Shown piece by piece: positions 1 through 8,279 of a stretch of DNA of 62,033 nucleotides; positions within the stretch are counted from its first letter, which is position 1; each line of letters begins with the position of its first letter. A program made the position numbers and the translations under genes. Source of the DNA: Desulfurobacterium indicum (GTDB lineage Bacteria; Aquificota; Aquificia; Desulfurobacteriales; Desulfurobacteriaceae); contig NZ_MOEN01000008.1 in the NCBI RefSeq assembly GCF_001968985.1, positions 1 through 62,033 of the forward strand, written 5' to 3'. The notes under the pieces are model-generated. The model searched no databases and was not told the DNA's origin. It was given only the letters and a program-made list of their open reading frames with translations.

Positions 1-1
1 T

Positions 2-49
2 GAGGCTAAGGAAGAACTTCAGGATATGTTCTCCAGGAGGTACTCCTAA
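2..49 (+). CDS. C-terminal tail of an IS256-type transposase (partial)
   Basis: This is an open frame from the window edge, with 15 codons ending EAKEELQDMFSRRYS and then TAA. It stops five bases before the terminal inverted repeat, as expected for a transposase that fills its element. An AKEEL..MF.RRY-like ending fits my memory of IS256-type transposases, but so short a piece cannot be assigned from its sequence alone. The call depends on the adjacent repeat. Confidence 0.6.
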   Translation, partial: EAKEELQDMFSRRYS

Positions 50-53
50 TGGT

Positions 54-77
54 TTACACAAAATTATTGACACAACC
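54..77 (-). repeat. IS256-type right terminal inverted repeat
   Basis: This 24-base repeat reads inward on the minus strand as GGTTGTGTC followed by an AT-rich stretch and TTTTGTGTAA. It pairs with the left repeat at 61570-61593: positions 1-3, 5-8 and 14-24 agree. The outer bases GG and the inner TTTTGTGTAA are shared. No target duplication can be tested because the other end of this copy lies outside the window. Confidence 0.75.
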
Positions 78-268
78 GCATCATAAAAGAGAACTCAAAG
101 AAAGAATACATCAGAATAATGGAAGAATTTATCGAAAACAAAGCTGAAGGAATTATTTTAGGATGCACGGAAATAGGCCTTTTGGTCAAAAATGGAGATG
201 TTCCGGTGCTGCTTTTTGATACCACATTTATACATGCCGAAGCAGCAGTAAAAGAAGCTTTAAGCTAA
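78..268 (+). pseudogene. Aspartate/glutamate racemase, 3' remnant interrupted by the IS
   Basis: Bases 80-268 encode about 62 residues of the C-terminal part of an aspartate/glutamate racemase family protein. The second catalytic cysteine lies in the motif GIILGCTEIGLL, followed by VPVLLFDTTFIHAEAAV, which is typical of the family's C-terminus. The N-terminal two thirds, including the first catalytic cysteine, are missing because the IS ends at base 77. There is no start codon or ribosome site of its own, so the remnant is non-functional unless the upstream half survives elsewhere. Its stop overlaps the convergent dxr 3' end by nine bases. Confidence 0.85.
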
Positions 269-1399
269 AAAGCTCTGAACAACTTTTTCGGCGGTTTCTC
301 TTGCCAGTTTATCAATGGAAACAACCTCTTCTATAGTTTCCGGAGAGGAAAGGTTAAGTATATCCATTGTTTTTTCTATAACTTCCGGAATCGCTGTAAA
401 AGGAATTTTCCCTTTCAGAAAACTGTTAACCGCCACTTCATCAGCAGCATTTAAGATTATTGGATATGGATAACCTCTATCCAGAGCTTCAAAAGCAAGC
501 CTCAAACATTTAAACGTTTTCAAATCAGGCTTTTCAAATGTAAGAGACATTTCGTAAAACTCCATTCCAAGATTGTCAGGAAGCGGCAATCTTTCAGGAT
601 AGGAAAGAGCATAAGCTATCGGAATTCTCATATCCGGTTTTCCCATCTGGGCTATAAAAGAGTTATCACAAAATCTCACCATAGAATGGACAATACTCTG
701 AGGATGAACAACCACTTTTATCTTTTCAACAGGAACATCAAATAACCAAACAGCTTCAATAACTTCAAGTCCTTTATTCATAAGAGTCGCCGAATCTATT
801 GTTACCTTATTACCCATATCCCAGTTTGGATGGGAAAGAGCATCTTCAGGCTTTACATCTTTTAACTCTTCAAGTTTTTTACCTCTAAAAGGGCCTCCGG
901 AAGCTGTAAGAATAATCTCTTTTATCTCTTCTTTTTTTCCTGATAGAAGTGCTTGAAATATCGCAGAATGTTCACTATCAACAGGGACTAGCTCCTTTGC
1001 TACAGCTTTAATGAATTTACCAGCACAGACAAGAGACTCCTTGTTGGCAAGTGCCACCCTTTCTGCCTTTTTCGCAGATTCAAACGTCGGAATAATTCCG
1101 GAAGCTCCAGATATAGCAGCAACAACAATATCAAAATCAATATCCTGTATTAAAGATTTTATCCCTTCTTCTCCAGAATAAAAGTCAACACCTACAGGCG
1201 TCTCAAGTTCTCCTTCAAACAGAGCAACAGCTTCAGGATTAAACTTTTCCATCTGTTTTTTTAGCTTCTCACTGTTTTTCCCGGCAACAAGTCCTGTAAC
1301 CTTAAACCTTTCAGGAAACTGTCTGATAATATCAAGTGTGTTCTCTCCGATTGAGCCTGTAGAACCTAAAATCAGAACCTTCTTTGTGCCATTTCCCAT
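260..1399 (-). CDS. dxr: 1-deoxy-D-xylulose 5-phosphate reductoisomerase
   Basis: This enzyme converts DXP to 2-C-methyl-D-erythritol 4-phosphate with NADPH, the first committed step of the MEP isoprenoid pathway, in the cytoplasm. The N-terminal nucleotide-binding motif GSTGSIG is at residues 12-18. The metal-binding VDSEHSAIFQ block and TLMNKGLEVIEA are both present. Its 379 residues are the normal length. I chose the ATG at 1399, which overlaps the hisS stop as TGATG, over a TTG one codon upstream; a GAGG sits just before it. It is the last gene of the minus-strand group that starts at 5412. Confidence 0.96.
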   Translation of the reverse strand: MGNGTKKVLILGSTGSIGENTLDIIRQFPERFKVTGLVAGKNSEKLKKQMEKFNPEAVALFEGELETPVGVDFYSGEEGIKSLIQDIDFDIVVAAISGASGIIPTFESAKKAERVALANKESLVCAGKFIKAVAKELVPVDSEHSAIFQALLSGKKEEIKEIILTASGGPFRGKKLEELKDVKPEDALSHPNWDMGNKVTIDSATLMNKGLEVIEAVWLFDVPVEKIKVVVHPQSIVHSMVRFCDNSFIAQMGKPDMRIPIAYALSYPERLPLPDNLGMEFYEMSLTFEKPDLKTFKCLRLAFEALDRGYPYPIILNAADEVAVNSFLKGKIPFTAIPEVIEKTMDILNLSSPETIEEVVSIDKLARETAEKVVQSFLA

Positions 1400-2631
1400 C
1401 AAAGCCTCGCTAACAATTCAGCAACAGATTCTATCCTTTCCTGCTTGCCGGTTTCAAAACACTTCAAAGAGTAAAAACCGCCCTCCAATTCTTCATCGCC
1501 TATGATAACTACATATTTTACGTTTAACTTATTGGCAAGCTTAAACTGAGATTTAAAACTACCTTGCCTATGATCTATCTCTGCATAGAATCCTTTATCT
1601 CTTAAAGTTTTAACAAGTTTAAGTCCCTCTAAATAGGCTTTTTCTCCTCCGGTTACGACAAAAAGACCTTTTCTCTCTTTCTCTTCATCAGGAAGGAGAA
1701 GCATTATTCTGTCAATACCCATTGCAAAACCGAGAGCCGGAACATCACCACCGCCGAGCTCTTTTATCAAATTATCGTAGCGACCACCTGCCAAAACGGT
1801 ACTTTGAGCTCCTAAATTTTCAGATTTAAACTCAAAAACGGTTTTTGTATAGTAATCAAGACCTCTCACGATGAAAGGATTGTGAACAAAAGGAACATCA
1901 AGCTCTTTAAGTAAAACTTTAAGTCTCTCAAAATGTTCCCTGCACTCATTACAAAGATAATCTGTTATTAAAGGTACCTCTCTAACAACTTCTCTGCAGG
2001 ACTCGTTTTTACAATCAAGAACTCTCAAGGGATTTCTTTCAAGTCTGCTCTGACAATCTTTACACAAACTCTCTTTTTTAGATGAGAGATACTCAATTAA
2101 TGCTCTCCTGTAATTCGGTCTGCACCTTTCACATCCGATAGAGTTAATCTCAAGAGTAAACTTAACATCTAATGCTTTTAAAATTTCTGAAGCGAGAAGT
2201 ATAACCTCCGCATCCGCTCCGGGAGAAGAAAGACCAAAAACTTCACATCCCGCCTGGAAAAACTGTCTATTCCTCCCAGCCTGAGGCCTTTCGTAACGAA
2301 ACATAGGACCTATGTAAAACCACTTTGTAAAAGGTTCTTTCACATAAATACCGTGCTGAATGTAAGCCCTCACGGCAGAAGCTGTTCCTTCAGGTCTCAG
2401 AGCTATCTTTCTGCCACCCCTATCTTCAAAAACATACATCTCTTTCTGAACAATATCCGTTGTTTCTCCAACACTTCTTAAAAACAGCCCCGCTTCTTCA
2501 AAAACGGGAAGAATAACCTCTTTAAAACCGTAAACCTTTACCTTTTCTTTAAACGTCTCAGCAATTTTTTCAAATTTTTCACTTTTAGGCGGTATTACGT
2601 CCTCAACACCTCTAACCGTCTTAAATTCCAT
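1399..2631 (-). CDS. hisS: Histidyl-tRNA synthetase
   Basis: This class II aminoacyl-tRNA synthetase charges tRNA-His in the cytoplasm. At 410 residues it has the standard bacterial length. Motif 2 is visible as FYIGPMFRYERPQAGRNRQF and the histidine-specific block as ALGFAMGIDR. A GGRYDNL segment and a C-terminal anticodon-binding domain follow. A small set of CxxC pairs (CERCRPNY, CKDCQ, CNEC) lies in the insertion domain and may bind zinc. AGAGGATT precedes the ATG, which lies inside the end of upp, so translation is probably coupled. Confidence 0.97.
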   Translation of the reverse strand: MEFKTVRGVEDVIPPKSEKFEKIAETFKEKVKVYGFKEVILPVFEEAGLFLRSVGETTDIVQKEMYVFEDRGGRKIALRPEGTASAVRAYIQHGIYVKEPFTKWFYIGPMFRYERPQAGRNRQFFQAGCEVFGLSSPGADAEVILLASEILKALDVKFTLEINSIGCERCRPNYRRALIEYLSSKKESLCKDCQSRLERNPLRVLDCKNESCREVVREVPLITDYLCNECREHFERLKVLLKELDVPFVHNPFIVRGLDYYTKTVFEFKSENLGAQSTVLAGGRYDNLIKELGGGDVPALGFAMGIDRIMLLLPDEEKERKGLFVVTGGEKAYLEGLKLVKTLRDKGFYAEIDHRQGSFKSQFKLANKLNVKYVVIIGDEELEGGFYSLKCFETGKQERIESVAELLARL

Positions 2632-3274
2632 AATCCTCTACAACCTCCACCCCTTCCGTGTAACAAAACCTATCACCGGCATCACCAAGACCCGGCATAA
2701 TATAACCTTTATCGTTCAAACATCTATCAATTGAAGCCGTGAAAATTTCAACGCCAGAAAACGCCTCAAGCTTTTCAATTCCTTCCGGTGCACTTACCAG
2801 AGAAACAAATTTTATCCTATCAGGTTTTACATTTAATCCCAAAAGCTTACCTATTACACATGCAGCCGTCCCGCCGGTAGCAAGCATGGGATCAAGAATA
2901 AAGTAAAAGGCATCTTTAACAACAGGCACTTTAAAGTAATATAGGTTTGGTTCCAGTGTTTCCTCATTCCGATAAACACCAGCAAATCCTATTCTTCCCC
3001 TTTCATAAAGCGAAATGGCAGGATGAAGCATCAAAAGCCCTGCTCTCAAAATGGGAACAAATACAATATCAACGTTCAGAACATCAGCTTTAACACCACT
3101 TTCAACAGGCGTATCTACAACAACCGAATCAACAGGAAGATTAGATAAAGCTTTTGATATCAAAACCGAAGTAAGTTTTTCTGCAGCTTTGCGAAAAGAA
3201 ACACCATCACTTTTTCTATCTCTTAAAACAGTAAGAAGGGAAGATGTAAAGCTATTTTTAACCTCGGTTATCAT
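2621..3274 (-). CDS. upp: Uracil phosphoribosyltransferase
   Basis: This pyrimidine salvage enzyme makes UMP from uracil and PRPP. The PRPP-binding loop DPMLATGGT lies at residues 128-136 and the uracil-binding PGLGDAGDR near the C-terminus. Its 217 residues are slightly longer than the roughly 208 of common homologs. The ATG overlaps the stop of the upstream TPR gene (ATGA), with AGGGGAAG as ribosome site. Its stop runs 11 bases into hisS. The tight packing implies co-transcription with hisS and dxr. Confidence 0.96.
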   Translation of the reverse strand: MITEVKNSFTSSLLTVLRDRKSDGVSFRKAAEKLTSVLISKALSNLPVDSVVVDTPVESGVKADVLNVDIVFVPILRAGLLMLHPAISLYERGRIGFAGVYRNEETLEPNLYYFKVPVVKDAFYFILDPMLATGGTAACVIGKLLGLNVKPDRIKFVSLVSAPEGIEKLEAFSGVEIFTASIDRCLNDKGYIMPGLGDAGDRFCYTEGVEVVEDYGI

Positions 3275-3960
3275 TGAATAACTTCCCCTAAAACAGCCGT
3301 GTAGAAACTATTTTTATAATCTCCGCTCAAAATATCATAAGTCTCTTTCGCTTTATCCTTTTTACCATTTGAAAGGTAGTAGATTGTTAAGTAGTAAAGC
3401 CCGGCAGGATATGTCCAATCCTTATCCCTCGAAAGTGAGGCAAACTTTTGAACTGCCATTTCGCCCTTCCCGTCTTTCATCATAAAAATACCATCTTCCA
3501 ACTTTGCAGCAGGAGAAAGCGTAAAGCTTTTAACGCCTTCTAACTTTTTAATATAAGATACATCATTTGCCAACTTTCCATACAGAAAAGCTCCTGCTTT
3601 CCCGGAAGGTGCAGAAAAATATTTATCGGCAGCCTCTTTAAAATACTTCTCGGCTTCTTTCTCATTGCCATTTTCGAGGGCAATCATTCCTCTATCAAAA
3701 ATAGACGCTGCTTTCATCTCCAGACTATTTTTATACCATTTATAACCAAAATAACTTCCGCCTAAAATTACCAGAGCTGCAAGAACAGCGACAAACTTAG
3801 AAGCATGCTCCTGAAAAAATGCAACAACTTTATAAACATCATCAACCATCATCTCGGCTTCCGGAGTATCAACAGGAGCCGGTATATCAATGTGCTTTTC
3901 TATTTTTGCTTTCTTTTTCTTTTTATCTCTTCCGTAAGATTTATAAGGCGGCTTTTTCAT
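3271..3960 (-). CDS. TPR-type single-pass membrane protein, YfgM-like
   Basis: The protein has about 229 residues. A lysine-rich cytoplasmic N-terminus (residues 1-30) precedes one transmembrane segment (FVAVLAALVILGGSYFGYKW) and a helical region with TPR-like repeats (GMIALENGNEKEAEKYFKEA and later YYLSNGKKDKAKETYDIL). The layout resembles YfgM and other TPR_21 ancillary proteins of the Sec/BAM periplasmic chaperone network, but identity is too weak for a firm name. I start at 3960 because AGGAGG lies just upstream; an earlier in-frame ATG at 3999 lacks such a site. It overlaps the PHP gene by 20 bases. Confidence 0.75.
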   Translation of the reverse strand: MKKPPYKSYGRDKKKKKAKIEKHIDIPAPVDTPEAEMMVDDVYKVVAFFQEHASKFVAVLAALVILGGSYFGYKWYKNSLEMKAASIFDRGMIALENGNEKEAEKYFKEAADKYFSAPSGKAGAFLYGKLANDVSYIKKLEGVKSFTLSPAAKLEDGIFMMKDGKGEMAVQKFASLSRDKDWTYPAGLYYLTIYYLSNGKKDKAKETYDILSGDYKNSFYTAVLGEVIQ

Positions 3961-4609
3961 TCCCCATTTTCCTCCTGACCATTTCCTCAGACGTTGCAAA
4001 AGCCATTTCTACCTCACGCATTGTAAGTCCTGCACCAAGACCAACTTTCATAGCGAAAGCTCTATCTATCAAATCGGAAGGTGCATGAGCATCAGTATTT
4101 ATAACAAATCTAACACCAACTTCTCTACCAATTTTCACAACGTATCCATTGGTTATATTATGCCCTTTTCTTGCAGTTATCTCAATAGCTACACCATTTT
4201 TAGCCGCCATCTCAAGTATCTTCAAATCCACAAGTCCAGGATGAGCAAGAATATCGGCTCTACCCTCAATTGCTGCCAGATTTGTTCCCTCAGCCACCGG
4301 CTCGACTACTGTCTCACCGTGAACAACAACAACTTTAGCTCCTTCGTTTCTGCACTTCTCTATCAATTCCGGAATTTTAACAGGTGGAACATGAGTTATC
4401 TCCACACCAGGAAGAACAACTATGTTCGTATTTTCAGTGAGAATCTCAACTGTTTTTAGAAGATTTTCAATAATAAACTGATAATTGGAGTAATCTGCAT
4501 GGTCAGTTATGGCTATCGCTCTGTAACCTAAAAACTCGGCACGCCGAACAAGTTCGGAAGGAATAAGCTCACCGTCACTAAAAACCGTATGAGTATGAAG
4601 ATCTATCAT
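3941..4609 (-). CDS. PHP-domain metal-dependent hydrolase
   Basis: This is a polymerase-and-histidinol-phosphatase family protein of about 222 residues. The N-terminal metal motif IDLHTHTVFSDGEL, then ITDHADYSNY, VVVHGET, ILAHPGL and INTDAHAPSDL give the expected set of His and Asp ligands. Such stand-alone proteins include phosphatases acting on histidinol phosphate or small phosphoesters; the substrate is not evident here. I use the ATG at 4609, preceded by AGAGGAAG, so the protein starts MIDLHTHT. The upstream alternative at 4639 would overlap hslV by 20 bases. Confidence 0.85.
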   Translation of the reverse strand: MIDLHTHTVFSDGELIPSELVRRAEFLGYRAIAITDHADYSNYQFIIENLLKTVEILTENTNIVVLPGVEITHVPPVKIPELIEKCRNEGAKVVVVHGETVVEPVAEGTNLAAIEGRADILAHPGLVDLKILEMAAKNGVAIEITARKGHNITNGYVVKIGREVGVRFVINTDAHAPSDLIDRAFAMKVGLGAGLTMREVEMAFATSEEMVRRKMGNEKAAL

Positions 4610-4619
4610 TTCTTCCTCT

Positions 4620-5159
4620 TTAAGAAAGTTCTTCCACAACTATATTAACATTTGTATAGATACATATACTTCCAGCTATTTTTAGAGATTTTTCAACAAT
4701 CTCTCTTGCCGACAAATTGGTATTCTCATAAAGGGCAGTAGCAGCCGCCTGAGCATAAGCACCACCTGAGCCTATCGCCATAACGGGAATGTCAGGCTCT
4801 ATCACATCCCCATTACCAGAAATAAGTAGTATCCTACTCTTATCTGCAACAAGAAGCATCGCTTCAAGACGCCTCAAAACTCTATCGGTTCGCCAATCTT
4901 TTGCAAGCTCAACAGCAGACTTTAAAAGATTACCGCCGAAGGAAGTTAACTTGGATTCAAATCTCTCAAGAAGGGAAAAAGCATCGGCAACAGAACCGGC
5001 AAATCCAACCAGAACATTACCGTTATATATTTTCCTAACTTTTCTGGCACCGTTTTTAAACACAGTGTTTCCCAGAGTAACCTGACCATCACCGGCCATG
5101 GCTACTTTTCCATCCTTTATAACGGCACAGATAGTAGTACCGTGAAAAGTCTCACTCAT
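4620..5159 (-). CDS. hslV: ATP-dependent protease HslV, peptidase subunit
   Basis: This is the threonine-protease subunit of the HslUV (ClpQY) complex, which degrades unfolded cytoplasmic proteins. The mature N-terminal TTICAV begins at residue 8, so a seven-residue propeptide is removed to expose the nucleophilic threonine. The GDGQVTLG and [12 protein letters not shown] motifs are typical. Its 179 residues are standard. The ATPase partner hslU is not adjacent, although the two are often paired. A strong GGAGG precedes the start, which overlaps the upstream membrane-protein gene by eight bases. Confidence 0.95.
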   Translation of the reverse strand: MSETFHGTTICAVIKDGKVAMAGDGQVTLGNTVFKNGARKVRKIYNGNVLVGFAGSVADAFSLLERFESKLTSFGGNLLKSAVELAKDWRTDRVLRRLEAMLLVADKSRILLISGNGDVIEPDIPVMAIGSGGAYAQAAATALYENTNLSAREIVEKSLKIAGSICIYTNVNIVVEELS

Positions 5160-5412
5160 AAAGACCTCCAGGATAATATCTTCTCCTTATCATACCTCCG
5201 ACAAGCTGACCAACAACCGCCGTAGCAATAAGAATAGGAGCAAATTTTATACTGATTCCAAGCAAAATCCTGCAGGCTATTATAAACGGTATAGGAAGGT
5301 GAATGTATAGAAACCACTTTTTTGAAAACTTCTCCGTCGTTTCTCTCAACCAGCCAAAAGGTAAATTTAAAACAAGTGTGAGAAGAATCACAAAAAGCAA
5401 TTTTTCAAACAT
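5152..5412 (-). CDS. Small hydrophobic membrane protein, function unknown
   Basis: This protein of about 86 residues has two or three hydrophobic segments ([39 protein letters not shown] and [18 protein letters not shown]). It ends in an Arg/Tyr-rich tail and has no cysteine motif or catalytic pattern I recognise. I chose the ATG at 5412, which has GGAGGAAAAAGC before it, rather than the in-frame start at 5430. It is the first gene after the promoter and palindrome at 5436-5473, so any regulation there acts on it first and then on hslV. Confidence 0.7.
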   Translation of the reverse strand: MFEKLLFVILLTLVLNLPFGWLRETTEKFSKKWFLYIHLPIPFIIACRILLGISIKFAPILIATAVVGQLVGGMIRRRYYPGGLYE

Positions 5413-5435
5413 GCTTTTTCCTCCTTTCAAATGTA

Positions 5436-5473
5436 GTTAGGGAAAAATTATTAACATTCCCTAACTATGTCAA
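5436..5473 (-). promoter_or_regulatory. Promoter with overlapping 9-12-9 palindromic operator
   Basis: A perfect inverted repeat GTTAGGGAA, 12-base spacer, TTCCCTAAC spans 5436-5465. On the minus strand TTGACA (5468-5473) and TAATTT (5445-5450) are 17 bases apart, so the repeat covers the spacer, the -10 and the start-site region. Neither strand has a T-tract after the repeat, so it is not a terminator. A repressor site controlling the 5412-to-260 gene group is the simplest reading. It is not the CIRCE or LexA consensus. Confidence 0.65.
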
Positions 5474-5486
5474 TTGCAACTCATTA

Positions 5487-6947
5487 TCAATCTTTCCAAA
5501 AAGAAGGCATAAAGATCGCAAAAAGTGCAAATATCTCAAGTCTTCCAAGTATCATTTCTATGGAAAGCATGAACTTCTGCCAGTCGGCAAAAAAGTGATA
5601 GTTTCCGGCAGGACCTGTCTTTAAAAGGCCTGGACCGGAACAACTAGCGCAGGCAATTGAAGATGAAAATGCAGTTACAAGATCAGTGCCATTTAAACAA
5701 AGAAGGATTCCCACAATCACAGTAATAAATGTAAAAGCCGCTCCAAAAGCCCATATTGCATTAAGAGCAGAAAAATCAAGAGTTTTACCGTCCAGTTTAA
5801 TCCTGTAAACAAGTCTTGGATGTGCAGTTTTTTTCAACTCACCATATATGGATTTTCCCAGAGCAACAAGTCTGAACTGTTTTAAACCACCTGCTGTTGA
5901 ACCTGAAACACCGCCCAAAAACTCCAGAATAATAAGCACCGCTAAAACAAATGTCGGCCAATGAGTGTAATCCGTAGAAGAGAAACCTGTTGTAGATGCT
6001 GAGTTAATAACTTGAAATATACTGTATCTTAGAGCCTGAAGGGGATTATAAAATCCGTCAACAGTCAGAATAAAAGCACATAGAACAATGGCAATTCCAA
6101 GAATTGTAAAGTAAAGCTTGTTCTCTTCCGATTTAAAGAAAACCCTCCAGTTTTTTGTTCTGTAAAGGTGATACCAGTTAAGAAAATTAACAGAACCAAA
6201 AACCATAAACAGAGCAACTACCATCTCTATAAAAACACTGTGATAGCTCCCTATACTGCTGTTTTTAACGGAAAAACCACCGGTTGCTATCGTGCAAAAC
6301 GCATGGTTAACGGCATCAAAAAGAGGCATTCCACCAATAACAAGAAGAAGAATTTCAGCAAGAATCAAACCGTTATAAATAACAAAGATTATTCTTGCGA
6401 CCTCTTTCACTTTTGGCTTTAATTTCTCCTCTACTGCTTTAGAAGCCTCAAACTTCATCATTTGCATACCGCCAGAACCAAGGGCTGGCAAAAGTGCAAT
6501 AGCAAAAACGACAAACCCAAGACCGCCAACCCAGTTTGTAGTGGAGCGCCAGAGCAGTAAACTTTTCGGCATAGCTTCCACATTTGTTAGTATGGAAGCT
6601 CCCGTTGTCGTAAAACCGGAAACAGATTCAAAGTAAGCCTCTATGAAGTCAGGAATAGCACCGTTTATCCAGTAAGCCATCGCCGAAATGGCGGGGAATA
6701 TGAGCCATATGAGAGATATAGATAAAATCGCCTCTTTAAGTGTCAAATCATCTTTTACTTCTATCTGATAGGCAAGAAGATATATTGAACCTACAAGAAG
6801 AAACGGATAGATAAAATCCATAACCTGTCCATCACCTACAACCAGAGAATAAGTAGCCGGAATCAGAAGAGAAAGAGACATGTAGAAAAGAATTGAAACA
6901 ACAACCTTAAAGACCACTACTAAATCAATACCCTTCACTTTCATCAC
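5487..6947 (-). CDS. trkH: Potassium uptake protein TrkH
   Basis: This is the membrane subunit of the Trk potassium uptake system, with about 10-12 hydrophobic segments. The four selectivity-filter-like loops are visible, for example SVSGFTTTGASIL, CTIATGGFSVKNSS, SASTTGFSSTDY and SIACASCSGPGL. Its 486 residues fit the family. Two ATG codons open the frame and either could be used, with CAGAGG upstream. One base separates it from trkA, so the channel and its regulatory subunit are made together. The -10/-35 at 5473 belongs to the next group, not to this gene. Confidence 0.93.
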   Translation of the reverse strand: MMKVKGIDLVVVFKVVVSILFYMSLSLLIPATYSLVVGDGQVMDFIYPFLLVGSIYLLAYQIEVKDDLTLKEAILSISLIWLIFPAISAMAYWINGAIPDFIEAYFESVSGFTTTGASILTNVEAMPKSLLLWRSTTNWVGGLGFVVFAIALLPALGSGGMQMMKFEASKAVEEKLKPKVKEVARIIFVIYNGLILAEILLLVIGGMPLFDAVNHAFCTIATGGFSVKNSSIGSYHSVFIEMVVALFMVFGSVNFLNWYHLYRTKNWRVFFKSEENKLYFTILGIAIVLCAFILTVDGFYNPLQALRYSIFQVINSASTTGFSSTDYTHWPTFVLAVLIILEFLGGVSGSTAGGLKQFRLVALGKSIYGELKKTAHPRLVYRIKLDGKTLDFSALNAIWAFGAAFTFITVIVGILLCLNGTDLVTAFSSSIACASCSGPGLLKTGPAGNYHFFADWQKFMLSIEMILGRLEIFALFAIFMPSFWKD

Positions 6948-6948
6948 A

Positions 6949-8241
6949 CTACCTCTGCCTTATACATATAAGAATATCTCCTTTTTTAACAACAGTGTCT
7001 CCACCAACTACCTGAATATCATTATCCCTTTTAAGAGCAAGAACCAATGGACATTCTTTACACTTTATTTCAGCTATCTGTTTACCATCCCACTCTTCAC
7101 CAACCCGCATTTCAAGAATCTCTATATTTTCTCTTAACTCAAAAACATCAAGAAGACTTTTACTGCTAAGAGTAGTATAGACACGGCTTGCCAGCAATTT
7201 CCTGGGAACTATAGGTGTATCAATGCCGATTGATTCTATGATGTTCTCATATTCGGAATGGGCTATTAAAGCGGCCGCTCTTTTTGCTCCCAACTTTTTG
7301 GCAAGAATACAAGAAAGAACGTTGTTCTCTTCGTCTTCTGTTATAGCTATCACCAAATCGGCTTTATCAATACCTTCCGATTTAAGAAGCTCAACATCCG
7401 TAACTTCACCGTGAAGAACATCAATATTCGGAAACTCTCCGGCTGTCTCTTCACATTTCTGTAAATCAGGTTCAACAAGCTTTATCTTCAATCCTTCAAA
7501 ATCACTTATCCTTTTAAGAAGCTCAACCGTAAACTTTGAATACCCAAGTATAAAAGCAAGTTTAACTGGCTCGGCATTTTTAAGGAGATGTTCCTGAAAC
7601 ATCTTCACATCTTCTTCTTTTATTACGAAGAAAAGAGAATCTCCAGGATAAACTATTGTATCACCATCCGGAACAGTGACTTTTCCGTCTCTTTCCAAAG
7701 CGGCAATAGTAAACGGAATCAACCTTCTTAAAGCCTGAAGCTCTTTTATCTGCTTACCTGCGAAAATATCTTCAGAAGAAACCATATAATTCAAAAGAAT
7801 TAATTTACCTTTCTCAAAACGCACAACCGAACGGGCAAACGGAAATCTAATAGTATCAATAATTTTTGTTATGACCTCTGTTAGAATGTTAACCGGTTCA
7901 ACACCGAGTAATTCTTTAATCGGAGGAGCTGCAAAAGCATTTTTACTAACTCTTATAATTATCTTGTCTTTCTTGAAAAAAGACTTCAAAATTGCCGCTA
8001 TCGCTATATTCCTTTCATCACTGTCTGTCACAACAATAAAAAGTTCAAAATCTTTTACCTTATCCAGACATCTAACTTCTGTAGCATCACAATCAATTCC
8101 CATTATGTCAAGAGTTGATGTTAAGTCTTCTATCTTGGCACCATTTTTATCTATAACTGCAATCTCATAACCTGAAACCGAAAGTTTTTTTGCAAGGGAG
8201 CTACCAACAACACCAGCACCTATGATACAAACCTTTTTCAT
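6949..8241 (-). CDS. trkA: Trk system potassium uptake protein TrkA
   Basis: This is the cytoplasmic NAD(H)/ATP-binding regulator of TrkH. Its 430 residues show the duplicated RCK layout: an N-terminal Rossmann motif GAGVVGSSLAKKL at residues 8-20 with TrkA-C, then a second Rossmann half beginning near residue 230 (ILGYSKFTVELLKRI) with its own TrkA-C. AGGTGAAAG directly precedes the ATG. That ribosome site overlaps the region where the divergent murJ promoter should have its -35, so transcription of the two may interfere. Confidence 0.94.
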   Translation of the reverse strand: MKKVCIIGAGVVGSSLAKKLSVSGYEIAVIDKNGAKIEDLTSTLDIMGIDCDATEVRCLDKVKDFELFIVVTDSDERNIAIAAILKSFFKKDKIIIRVSKNAFAAPPIKELLGVEPVNILTEVITKIIDTIRFPFARSVVRFEKGKLILLNYMVSSEDIFAGKQIKELQALRRLIPFTIAALERDGKVTVPDGDTIVYPGDSLFFVIKEEDVKMFQEHLLKNAEPVKLAFILGYSKFTVELLKRISDFEGLKIKLVEPDLQKCEETAGEFPNIDVLHGEVTDVELLKSEGIDKADLVIAITEDEENNVLSCILAKKLGAKRAAALIAHSEYENIIESIGIDTPIVPRKLLASRVYTTLSSKSLLDVFELRENIEILEMRVGEEWDGKQIAEIKCKECPLVLALKRDNDIQVVGGDTVVKKGDILICIRQR

Positions 8242-8265
8242 CTTTCACCTCGACCAAAACTCTTA

Positions 8266-8271
8266 TATAAT
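8266..8271 (+). promoter_or_regulatory. Candidate -10 box of murJ, only eight bases before the ATG
   Basis: A perfect TATAAT lies at 8266-8271 in the 38-base gap between divergent trkA and murJ. Transcription would start at about 8278-8280, at or next to the murJ ATG (8280), giving a nearly leaderless mRNA. There is no ribosome-binding site between the box and the ATG. The -35 region (around 8243, TTTCAC) is poor. The inference needs transcript mapping. Confidence 0.5.
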
Positions 8272-8279
8272 TGCCTATT

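Larger units (their letters stand above)
1..77 (+). mobile_element. Right end of an IS256-family insertion sequence (partial)
   Basis: The window opens inside an insertion sequence. Bases 2-49 are the last codons of a reading frame ending in TAA. Bases 54-77 then match, as an inverted copy, the left terminal repeat of the IS256-type element at 61570 (18 of 24 positions, including an 11-base identical inner block). Immediately after base 77 the sequence changes to the interior of a racemase gene, which places the element boundary there. The element lies in plus orientation. Most of it is upstream of the window, so family membership rests on the terminal repeat. Confidence 0.8.
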
